64,000 nt of DNA. It comes from Apodemus sylvaticus. Its lineage: Eukaryota; Chordata; Mammalia; Rodentia; Muridae. The position numbers were made by a program, and so were the translations under genes. Of the stretch, positions 26,890 through 35,436 are shown piece by piece. The stretch covers positions 32,600,925-32,664,924 of the forward strand of contig NC_067490.1 of NCBI RefSeq assembly GCF_947179515.1, in the 5' to 3' direction. Each line of letters begins with the position of its first letter. The first letter of the stretch is position 1. The notes under the pieces were generated by a model. It saw only the letters and a program-made list of their open reading frames with translations, was not told the origin of the DNA and did no database searches.

Positions 26890-26905
26890 AAAATATGTCA
26901 TTATG
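26890..26905. repeat. Left target-site duplication of the compound L1
   Basis: AAAATATGTCATTATG occurs here and again at 39679-39694, 12.8 kb away, directly after an A-rich L1 tail. The first base of the L1 5' UTR follows at 26906. The bottom strand at the edge reads TTTT/AAAC, the canonical L1 endonuclease nick site. Confidence 0.9.
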
Positions 26906-27865
26906 AGCTAGCTTGTCTGCTCCCCTGGAGACGCCATCTCCAGAGCCAGCGCAGAATAGCCCCTATACTCAGAACTTTTGGTAAGAACCCTCTGTAAGTC
27001 CCACAGCTGCCTCTGGGAGCCCAGTATACTTGGGACCCATCACCAGCACCCCCATCTGGCAAAAACCACTCCCCTTCTGCCTGGTACTTTCTGCATGGCA
27101 CAATGCTTCCTAGTCTGATCCCCTGGAGGCATCATATCCTGAGCCATCCCAGAAGATCCACTGCACTTAGGGTAACTGACACCACAGCATGAGGCATCCC
27201 AGACAAGCCACTGCCCACAGTGCAACTGACACAACTTCAGGCATCCAAGATCTGCTAAACATAGGGCAACTGGCATCCCAGAAGATCTGCTACACACGAG
27301 GCAACTGATCTCCAGCTTGTCTGCTCTCCTGAAGACACCACAGCTTGAAGGCATCCCAGGAGCTCCTCTGTAAACAGGGCAACTGGGCAACAGACACTAC
27401 TGTCTAGAGACCTCATGGAGAATCTGTGGCATGCAGGGCAACTGACCCAACAGACTGAAAGCCTCCATGGAATTCTGCTGCACACAGAGAAACAGAAACC
27501 AGAGTCTGTAGACTCCTGTGGAGAACATCTTCAAACAGGAGAACACTCTGACTGCTCCTCTGAAGACCCAACAGTCTGAAGGCTTCCCAAGAGATCTACT
27601 GTAGCCAGGGGAACAGATCAACTGTTGAAGAGGCCCCATTTAGAAGGCTCCACAAGTGGTCTGGTACAGCCAGGGCCTCAGGCTTACCAGGAGACCTGAA
27701 GGAACCCAAGGGCAAAAGAGGCAGACTCCAGATAGAGTCACACAGACCAGCAAGCACCAGGGACAACCAGAGAATGAGAGGTAAGCATAACACCATACAC
27801 AACAGAAGCCAATATACCTGGGAATCATTAGAACTCAGCTCTCCCACCACATTAAGCTCTGAATA
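26906..27865 (+). promoter_or_regulatory. L1 5' UTR with degenerate tandem units
   Basis: GC-richer than its surroundings, this 960-bp stretch precedes ORF1 in the position of the L1 internal promoter. It contains degenerate units of about 60 bp in which GGGCAACTG and GGCATCCCAG(A/G) recur (for example near 27263, 27377 and 27438). Longer-spaced repeats of CTTGTCTGCTC lie at 26912 and 27317. Rodent L1 promoters are known to be built from tandem monomers; whether these units are monomers of a named type I cannot tell. The antisense strand is open over several frames of 60-116 codons because the units lack stops in that direction. Confidence 0.75.
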
Positions 27866-28820
27866 CACCAACACATCTGAAAATCAGGAAGCTGACCCAA
27901 AATTCTATCTCATGAAGATAATAGAGTCCCTTAATATGATATAAATTACTCACTGAAAGAAATAAAGGAAAGCACAGGTAAACAGGTAGAAGCCCATAAA
28001 GAAGAAACAAATTCCTTAAAGAAATACAGGAAAATACAACCAAACAAGTGAAGGAATTGAATAAAGCAAACCAAACCTAAAAGTGAAGGCAAGTAGAAAC
28101 AATGAAGAAAACACAAATGGAGGCAAACCTGAAAATAGAAAATCTAGGAAAGAGGTCAAGAATTACAAATTTAAGTATCACCAACAGAACACAAGAGATA
28201 TAAGAGAGAATCCATAGGTGTAGAAGATTCCATAGAAGAGATGGACACAACCATCAAAGAAAATTCAAAGCCTAACCCAAACCCAACTCCTAACCCGAAA
28301 CATCCAGGAAATTCAGGACACATTTAAGAATACTCAGAATAGATTGAGAACAAAGATTCCCAGCTCAAAGGACCTGAAAATGTATTCAACAAAGTCATAA
28401 AAGAAAATTTCCCCAACCTAAAGAAATAGATGATCTTAAAAGTCCAAGAAGCCTAAAGAATACCAAGTAAAAGGGACCAGAAAAGAAAATCCTCTTGTCA
28501 CATAATAATTAAAACACTAAACCCAAAGAAAGACTATTAAAAGCTGCAAGGGCCAAAGTATCATACTAGGGTAGACCTGTCAGAATTACACCAAACTTCT
28601 CAACAGAGTCTATGAAAGCCTGAAGAGCCTGGTCAGACAGAGGTCATGCAGACTCTAAGAAAACACAAATGCCAGCCCAGGCTACTATACCCAGCAAAAT
28701 GTTCAATCAACATAGATGGAGAAACTAGATGAAGAAACTAAAATATTCCAGGGCAAAACCAAATTCAATCAGTATCTATCTACCAATCCAGCCCTATGAG
28801 GATTCCAGAAGGAAAATTGT
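27866..28820 (+). pseudogene. L1 ORF1 pseudogene
   Basis: Corresponds to the whole of L1 ORF1 in degenerate form. The A-rich first part (27870-28330) matches the coiled-coil region. Then come the RNA-recognition-like core (28330-28650) and the carboxy-terminal domain, seen from CAGCCCAGGCTACTATACCC (28675) to CTACCAATCCAGCCCTATGA (28780). Intact ORF1p is a trimeric RNA-binding chaperone that coats L1 RNA. Frequent stops and frameshifts remove any long frame here, so it is a pseudogene. The sequence departs from L1 at about 28820. Confidence 0.8.
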
Positions 28821-29169
28821 GGGCCTGTGTATTGGACGCTTTCCACAGAGATCTCCAGCCTAGCTGGGTGTGGGAGTTAAGGAAAGGAGGAGACAGTGTG
28901 TGTGTAGGAAGAGGGACTCAACTCTGAAACCTTGCTGCTGCACCTGGTTCCACCTCAGCCTCTGCCATTGCCCTCACAGTTGCTCCATGTCACCCTGCGC
29001 TGTGTCAGGCCAGACTGGGCCAACAAGGGGCTGACTAGCCAACAAGGAGTGAAGGGGGGCTTCAGGTGGCATTTTGGGAGAGCAAGCCTCTTCCCAAGTG
29101 GCAGTATTATAACAGCTCTTATGACAGAAGCTCTCAAATAAAGAAGTAGTTCTCACACCTTTATTCCTC
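28821..29169. other. Unassigned block with AATAAA, at L1/ERV junction
   Basis: This GC-richer block follows the ORF1 end and precedes an inverted L1 tail. It ends with CTCTCAAATAAAGAAG (29133-29148), a good polyadenylation signal. It could be an LTR or a processed transcript end in plus orientation. I do not recognise the family, and the frames at 28932-29141 (plus) and 28955-29137 (minus) have no known domain. Confidence 0.4.
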
Positions 29170-29285
29170 CTGGATAGGATTTTTTAAATATTTATTATAT
29201 ATTTGCTTTATTTACATTTAAAATGTTATCCCCTTTTATCATTACCTCTCAAAAAACCCCCTATCCCATTCCCACTCCACATGCC
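29170..29285 (-). mobile_element. L1 3' end fragment, antisense
   Basis: TTTATTTACATTTAAAATGTTATCCCC followed by C-rich sequence (29209-29280) is the reverse complement of an L1 3' end. It meets a sense L1 3' UTR piece at about 29290, forming a tail-out inverted arrangement. Confidence 0.65.
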
Positions 29286-29652
29286 CCTCCTAATACCCAA
29301 GATACAATTCACAGACCACATGAGACTCAAGAAGGAAGACCAAAGTGTGGATACTTGGGTCCTTCTTTGAAGGGGGATCAAAATACCTATGGCTCACAGC
29401 CAATCAATGGACTGAGCATAGGGTCCCCAATGGAGGAGCTAGAGAATGGACCCAAGGAGCTGAAGAGTTTTGTAGCCCTATAGGAGAAAATATAGTATGT
29501 ACCAACCAGTACCCCCAGAGCTCCCAGGGACTAAAACACCAACCAAAGAGTAAACATGTAGCAGATGATGGATTTTTAGACATCAAGGAAAAAAGAGGCC
29601 ATTGTTCCTGTGAAGGCCTTGATGCCACAGTGTAGGGAATGCCAGGTCAGGA
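29286..29652 (+). mobile_element. L1 3' UTR fragment, sense
   Basis: It follows the L1 3' UTR: ACCCAAGATACAATTCACAG, GACTCAAGAAGGAAGACC, GGGTCCCCAATGGAGGAGCT (29419), GTAGCCCTATAGGAG, CCAGTACCCCCAGAGCTCCC (29508) and AGGGAATGCCAGG. No A-tail follows; it meets the retroviral LTR directly at about 29653. About 130 bp of the usual 3' UTR between GATCAAAATACCTATGG and the next landmark is missing. Confidence 0.7.
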
Positions 29653-29842
29653 AAGTAGGATAGGATTCTTATATATAGTCTTGGAGTGGGTCAGAGTCTG
29701 ACAATAGGTAATTCCCATTGGCTTGGTCTGAGAGCTTGAGGATAACTTAGCTGCATGTGGGAGGGCTTGGGGTTCTGCTCCTGTGTAACTGCTGGCCACA
29801 GACCTCCCTACAGGGGGCTGTGAGGGGCTGTAACTACTTGAT

Positions 29843-29857
29843 AAGAGCCAGGCACCC
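29843..29857. repeat. Left target-site duplication of L1 at 29858
   Basis: AAGAGCCAGGCACCC is repeated exactly at 31124-31138 after the L1 tail. The bottom strand at the edge reads CTCTT/ATC, compatible with L1 endonuclease cleavage. Both copies are LTR sequence. Confidence 0.95.
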
Positions 29858-31123
29858 TGGTTCAACGGGAGGTCAGCATGCAGAAGAATGCGAATTGATC
29901 CATCCTTGTCTCCTTGTACTAAGCTCAACTCCAAATGGATCAAGGACCTCCACATAAAGCCAGACACTCTGAAGCTAATAGAAAAGAAATTGGGGAAGAC
30001 CCTTGAGGACATCGGTACAGGGAGAAAGTTTCTGAACAGAACACCAATAGCGTATGCTCTAAGAGCAAGAATTGACAAATGGGACCTCATAAGGTTACAG
30101 AGTTTCTGTAAGGCAAAGGACACCATCAAGAGGACAGATCGGCAACCAACAAATTGGGAAAAGATCTTCACCAATCCTACATCAGATAGAGGGCTAATAT
30201 CCAATATATAGAAAGAACTCAAGAAGTTAGAGTCCAGAAAACCAAACAACCCTATTAAAAAATGGGGTACAGAGTTAAACAAAGAATTCTCACCTGAAGA
30301 ACTTCGGATGGCGGAGAAGCATCTTAAAAAATGCTCAACTTTATTAGTCATTAGGGAAATGCAAATCAAAACAACACTAAGATTTCATCTTACACCAGTC
30401 AGAATGGCTAAGATTAAAAATTCAGGAGACAGCAGGTGTTGGAGAGGGTGTGGAGAAAGAGGAACACTCCTCCACTGCTGGTGGGGTTGCAAATTGGTAC
30501 AACCACTCTGGAAATCAGTCTGGCGGTTCCTCCGAAAACTGGGCACCTCACTTCCAGAAGATCCTGCTATACCACTCCTGGGCATATACCCAGAAGACTC
30601 CCCACCATGTAATAAGGATACATGTTCTACTATGTTCATAGCAGCCCTATTTATAATTGCCAGATGTTGGAAAGAACCCAGGTATCCCTCAACAGAAGAG
30701 TGGATGCAAAAAATGTGGTATATCTACACAATGGAGTACTATTCAGCCATTAGAAACAACGAATTCATGAAATTCTTAGGCAAATGGATGGAGCTAGAGA
30801 ATATCATACTCAGTGAGGTAACCCAGACTCAAAAGGTGAATCATGGTATGCACTCACTAATAAGTGGATATTAACCTAGAAAACTGGAATACCCAAAACA
30901 TAATCCACACATCAAATGAGGTACAAGAAGAAAGGAGGAGTGGCCCCTGGTTCTGGAAAGACTCAGTGAAACAGTATTCAGCAAAACCAGAACGGGGAAG
31001 TGGGAAGGGGTGGGTGGGAGGACAGGGGAAGAGAAGGGGGCTTATGGGACTTTCGGGGAGTGGGGGGGCTAGAAAAGGGGAAATCATTTGAAATGTAAAT
31101 AAATTATATCGAATAAAAAAAAA
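29858..31123 (+). mobile_element. Young rat-type L1, 5'-truncated, inside ERV LTR
   Basis: A 1,266-bp 5'-truncated L1 with perfect 15-bp duplications. It begins within ORF2 (TGGTTCAACGGGAGGTCAGC), continues through the ORF2 carboxy-terminal part to 30874, the G-rich 3' UTR (about 31000-31075) and the TATATCGAATAAAAAA tail. The ORF2 frame from 29888 to 30874 is broken only by a TAG at 30209-30211, where the other L1 sequences have a tyrosine codon. It is the youngest layer of the nested structure. Confidence 0.96.
29888..30874 (+). pseudogene. L1 ORF2 C-terminal region with one nonsense codon
   Basis: Two frames in the same phase, 29888-30211 (107 codons) and 30308-30874 (188 codons), make up the last third of ORF2 downstream of the RT domain. 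The TAG at 30209-30211 separates them. The second part holds the cysteine cluster CWRGCGERGTLLHCWWGC and ends LISGY. There is no RT or endonuclease, so no enzyme function is expected. The opposite strand has a chance frame of 240 codons (29647-30369). Confidence 0.88.
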
Positions 31124-31138
31124 AAGAGCCAGGCACCC
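31124..31138. repeat. Right target-site duplication of L1 at 29858
   Basis: Second exact copy of AAGAGCCAGGCACCC, directly after the A tail; LTR sequence continues from here. Confidence 0.95.
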
Positions 31139-31257
31139 AAGAAGCTTAGCCAAATGCCTGCCTTTCCTTGCAGGTGACAGTCACCTGCTGGGTCACCAGG
31201 TTTTAAGCCTGAACTTGACCAGGTAACAGGCTGCCTATCACAATTTACTACCCCACA

Positions 31258-31275
31258 ATTCCTCCTTTTCTTTTC
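31258..31275 (-). promoter_or_regulatory. Retroviral polypurine tract
   Basis: On the minus strand GAAAAGAAAAGGAGGAAT directly precedes the LTR start TGTGGGG. It lies between the end of env (31274) and U3, the position and base composition of a plus-strand priming polypurine tract. Confidence 0.7.
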
Positions 31276-33000
31276 ATAAGGAAGAGGTGTCATCAGAATA
31301 AGTGTCTTCTATGTTGGGAACAGTTTGATATTGAACCAAAACCTGATCAGTAGTGATGTTTGCAATACTACTCATCTGCTGCTTTAGAAACTGAATGAGA
31401 CAGGCTACCAAGAGAAGCAAGGTTCCGATGCCTAGTATGGAGCCAAAGAGGGGACGAATCCAGGCTACTAAGGGGTGTTGGAAGTATAGTGTGCCTGGAA
31501 GTAACCCCAGGGCTCTTAGCATCTGTACATCTTTTTCTATAAGCTCTGATTCATTGACCTAAAAGCAACATTCCTCCCCCAGAAAAACACAAGTCCCTCC
31601 CTGTTCAGCAGTCAGTAAGTCCAGGGCTCTTTGGTTTTGGAGAGCAACTCCTACTAATGAAGCTATCTGGCATTGACAAGACTCAAGGCTGTCTGTAGTG
31701 GAAGACATTGCCTAGTAAAGCTTGTCTCTGAAGTTGCTGGCCAGATATGTTTGGACAAGGGCTGTTCCAGCAGTTCCTGTTGCACCCAGCGAGACAGCAA
31801 GGTCTAGTCCAATGAGCAGAGGGAAGAAGAACTCTCTCTTTTTTTGTCTTTCTCCTATCTGCAAAGTGAGTTCTTAAGGTTTGTAGAGATAAACTTGGGG
31901 GAAAATTATCACAGGGGTGCAGGAGCCTTGAAAAGTTGCAGGAGTGGGGGGTGTTAATACAGGCACCTGTAGTGCCTTTGTACCACAGGAGGGCAGGAGA
32001 GCTAACACATACTGATCTGGTGATAGTGATGTCAGAGACACATGTAAGATGGGGTTTTGAGGCAAAGAGGAGGAGGTCAAAGAGAGGAATCTCCTGTGTT
32101 TTCCTTGTGCGTAGGGGTCCATGGAGGTCTTGAAGGGAAATATTAATGGGAATGGCGGCCAATAATGATTGGGAGAGAGAAGCACAAGAAAAGCTTTAGG
32201 AGGAGTTGAGGTGGGTTGTTAAGGGAGGGAGATCAGCTGCAAATTTGAGGTATTATAGCAAGAAGAGAGCAGATTGTAGCTCCTTCTGAGACTGATTTTC
32301 CTGTTGGATAATATCAGCCTGGGTAAAGACTGATTTGGAGGCAGGAACAAGCTCACAGGAGATGTTCAGGTCAGCTACTGGTTATTTGGTACAGCCATTG
32401 GGGTAATGTTTACCCATGACTCCGGTCCACCAACGTTCATCCCATGGATCACTGATAGAAAGCTAAAAATTTGTATTAAGGTTGGTGAGCATGGTGCTCA
32501 CCAGGATTGGTGGATTCCATTCTGCAGCTCCAATATCTGCAGCCTCCATATGTGGACACCTCCTGTGTTTCGGCAAGGAAAGAAGAGAACAGGGGCTGGG
32601 GATAGTGGATATGGAATCTGGGTGTAGAGGGATCTCAATCCTTGTTTGACATCCTTCGAATGGACAGTCCTGAGTCCCTATAATGTTGTGTCCATTGTAG
32701 GTTTCCCTAGCTTAGAATCTCCAGTGGTAGGTGTTTGGCAGGCTAGGGAGAGGCTGGGCAATAGCAGAATCAGCATGAAGAATAACATAATCAGCCAATA
32801 GAATAAAGAAGAGGGGGGGCTTGTGGAGGGCACATGGCCTGGGCAGCAGTCACCAGATCATGATGCTCTTCTAGGAGGTCTTGTTGTTCTTCTGGGTGTG
32901 GTGTTTCCTCTTTGCTTCCTCAGCGTCTTCTTTCCTTGATCTGCCAATGAGAGGCGGGCAGAACCATCTTCTTGGTTGGTGGGTGGTGTCAGACATTTCT
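31274..33000 (-). pseudogene. ERV env pseudogene
   Basis: This minus-strand env remnant lies between pol and the 3' LTR. The transmembrane subunit is recognisable at its end (31274-31760): a region resembling the conserved gamma/D-type segment with a CX6CC cysteine pattern (31560-31600), then a long hydrophobic membrane anchor and a short tail ending at 31274. Upstream frames 31683-32162 and 31874-32185 overlap in different phases, showing frameshift decay, and cover the surface-subunit carboxy end. Stops and phase changes mean no complete envelope protein. The upstream boundary with pol is approximate. Confidence 0.65.
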
Positions 33001-33706
33001 AGCAAGAAACTGAATAGGTTTAGGCTGGTCCTGTGGAAAAACACAAATGAAACCCCTCCCAGTTGTAAAGAGGGAGTCTGCTCTTACAAATTCCATCCAA
33101 AGGATCTCACCATCATATTAGGATGTGGTGTGTTTGGTAATTTTGGTGTGTGCCAGTGGAGGGAGATAGAAAGATGTTTCAAATTTTTGTAGATGTTAAA
33201 TATGTTTAGGGTAGTCAGAGCCATCACTAATTGTACATTAGGGGGATAAGTGGTTGTCTTTTGTTTTAGGAGTTGGGCCTTTAGGGTTTCATGTGTTCTA
33301 TTATTCCTTGGCCCTGTGGGTTGTGGGGGAATTCCATTATGGTGGACAATTTCCCAGCATGTGAAGAAGGTTTTGAATTGAGACCTAGTAAAGGCAGGGC
33401 CATTATCAGTTGAGGAATGCCCATAATGGAAAAGAAGGAGATCCTATCATGAATTAACCTTTTTGAGTTTTCACCTGTTTGGGTTGTAGTCCATATGAAA
33501 TGTGAGCATGTATCTATGGTGACAAAAGCATATTTCTATCTACCAAATTTGGGAATATGGGTGACACCAATTTACCATAAGGCCTTGGGGATTGGTATCC
33601 ATCACCTGTAAAGCTTGGGTGGTAATGAGGGATACACACAAGGAGCATGTCTTTATTATCCTTTAGAGTTGAGCAAGAGGGATGTGGGTGAAGCAGGCGT
33701 TTTGTT

Positions 33707-33760
<54 letters not shown>

Positions 33761-33920
33761 AATGAATGAATGATATGGGTCTGCTTATTCAGTGGAGTCC
33801 AGGAATATCCCTGTTGAAGTGGTTTGGTCAGAGAGTGCATTTCCCCCAGATATAGGACCTGTCAGAGTACTGTGAGATTGAACATGCTAGATATAGATGG
33901 GTAAAGTTGGGTGGGCACCT
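33001..33920 (-). pseudogene. ERV integrase pseudogene
   Basis: Minus-strand retroviral integrase remnant. The catalytic-core acidic residues can be located: first Asp near 33515, second Asp codon at 33405-33407 (in a TDNGPAF context) and Glu at 33296-33298. The second Asp and Glu lie 109 nt apart instead of the 108 expected for DX35E, so a one-base shift lies between them, in a C-run near 33332. A 63-bp TG/AATG microsatellite has expanded inside the amino-terminal part. Integrase joins viral DNA to host DNA; this copy is broken. Confidence 0.75.
33711..33773. repeat. (TG)n(AATG)4 microsatellite within ERV pol
   Basis: 46 bp of pure TG followed by four AATG units. It interrupts the integrase-coding remnant and therefore expanded after the provirus was inserted, or from a short seed within it. 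Confidence 0.97.
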
Positions 33921-34250
33921 GTATGAGTAGAGATGAAAGTGGGCTAGCAACTAATTTGACGAAGGATTTTGACAACCAGGGGAGCAAATTGACAGCATAT
34001 ACACTGTCTGAAAAGACGTTAAGGGGGCCCTTGTCTTCTTTTAGTACTGGATAGATGACATATGCATCTTTATATTGGGGGGGGGTGATTGGGTAGCTCT
34101 TTGAATCAGAGGATAGGGGTTTATACTCAGGGAAGTAGTATATTACTGCTGCAGCTCCCCTTTTTCACACATCAGTAAATATTGAGGGGGCTCCTGCTAT
34201 GGACACTTTTGAGAATAGATTGGAGGGCAGCCATTGCAACAGAGGGAGGG
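33921..34250 (-). pseudogene. ERV RNase H remnant
   Basis: Between the RT connection and integrase, the minus strand around 33960-34060 encodes a stretch resembling the RNase H core, including an Asp in an FSDS context near 34003 followed by a YAVN-like segment. RNase H removes the RNA strand of the RNA:DNA hybrid during reverse transcription. The region is degenerate and its borders are approximate. Confidence 0.55.
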
Positions 34251-35155
34251 CAGAGGCTCATTTTTCATCAAGATAATGATTGTCAATTTGTCCCAGGAAT
34301 CCTATTAAGCTGATTGCAAAGCTGGAGTGATTTTTGATTAGCCACTGAATGTCAGAGAGAGAGAAGGGGGCAACAAGAACTTCCAGTTCTTTCCCTAGGG
34401 GTTCCAGGGCTTTATCCTTGCCATTTTTAATCATGCTAGTGAGTTTATCCACCTCATTTAAAATTTAGGGTGCACTATACATTGGGGTGTGGAGCTATTC
34501 CAGCACCCCCTGAGGTTGGTAAAGATCTCCTGCAAGTGTAGGGGAGGAGGTAAAGAAAGGAGCTGTATTGGTATTGTTGGGTCATACCAAGCAAGAGAAA
34601 TATCTTTAAGGGCTGCATTGATAGAATTTAGAGCTTGGGCTGCCTTCAGGAACAGTGTTCTCAGGGAGGAGGGACTTTTGTCTCCTTTCAGGAGATTGAA
34701 GAGGGGTTGAAGAGTGGTTGTAGGAAGGGGAGCCAGTTAAGAAGCCAACTGAGGTTGCCTAGAAAGTTCTGTTGGGAGGCAAGAATTAATTTTTGAGGGA
34801 AGGAAAGGGTGGATTTGAGGGGGCATATTGAGGTAAGGGAGATCTCTGCCCCTAAAAATGTAATGGGAAGAATAAGTTGGATTTTGTGAGGAGCTATTTT
34901 GAATTCTAGGGCAGATACAGAAGGTATTAGCTGGTCCTTAAGTTGGGATGGGTAGGTGTGAGAGTCGCCCCATACTAATATATCATCCATATAATGCTAT
35001 ATATTGAGTCCTTTGTCTAAATAGGGTTATAATGCAGTGGCTACAGCCTCCTGACCAATGGTTGGAATGTTAGGCATCCCTTGTGGGAGAACAGTCAATT
35101 CATATCGTGGGGCTGGGACAGAATTGTTAAGGGAGAGTACTGTTTGCTTGCTTTG
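34251..35155 (-). pseudogene. ERV reverse transcriptase, 5'-truncated pseudogene
   Basis: Minus-strand RT remnant. The frame 34990-34688 starts at the catalytic MDD of a YMDD-type box (codons at about 34982-34990), and the preceding stretch contains an LPQGMP motif (35060-35080). Together these point to a class II (betaretrovirus-like) polymerase. The thumb and connection follow to about 34256. A stop lies upstream of the catalytic box within the region 35020-35030. Similarity ends near 35155, and no gag, protease or 5' LTR is seen beyond it, so the provirus is 5'-truncated. Confidence 0.75.
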
Positions 35156-35436
35156 TTCAACTTTTAATATTCTTATGTAATTGGGAAGAATTTTGAAGAA
35201 TATGTATTTTGAAAAGCTGTGTAATCAATCCATAAAATTTATGAGGAAATGATTTTGTGTATAAATAAAGCTTGAAAGAGAGAAAAGCTGTCAGAGGAGG
35301 AAAAGTCAAACTGAAATGTACTTCCTTTCCAGTCTTTCAGGAAATGAAGGACTTTCATTATCTGATCCTTCCTTCCCTTCACTGCTCTTGCATCCATTCT
35401 TCTCCACATGCTGCCCTTAGTTGAGGCTTGTCCCCA
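35156..35436. other. Unassigned junction between ERV and L1 ORF2
   Basis: This stretch contains TATAAATAAAGCTTG (35259-35273) and a CT-rich part (35365-35430). It could be an LTR fragment, but I cannot assign it to the ERV or to the flanking L1. Confidence 0.4.

Larger units (their letters stand above)
29653..31257 (-). mobile_element. ERV 3' LTR (U3), interrupted by a young L1
   Basis: On the minus strand the LTR begins at 31257 (TGTGGGGTAG) right after a polypurine tract (31258-31275). It runs to 31124, is interrupted by L1, and resumes at 29857. It carries a CCAAT box (complement of CCATTGG at 29715-29721) and a TATA box (complement of CTTATATA at 29668-29675). The sequence stops being LTR about 15-25 bp beyond the TATA box, so R and U5 are missing. 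This is the promoter end of an LTR that lost its 3' part where it joins L1 sequence. Confidence 0.7.

Noticed and set aside
26901..28043. Series of Cys-rich minus-strand frames of 60-116 codons
   Set aside because: Antisense of the L1 5' UTR and ORF1 start; openness follows from the repeated units and not from coding constraint.
28263..28305. CCTAACCC-like words resembling interstitial telomere repeat
   Set aside because: Irregular and inside the L1 ORF1 sequence, where CTAACCC words occur normally.
29647..30369. 240-codon minus-strand open frame, the longest in the window
   Set aside because: It is the antisense of L1 ORF2 and extends across the L1 boundary into LTR sequence, so it cannot be one evolved protein.
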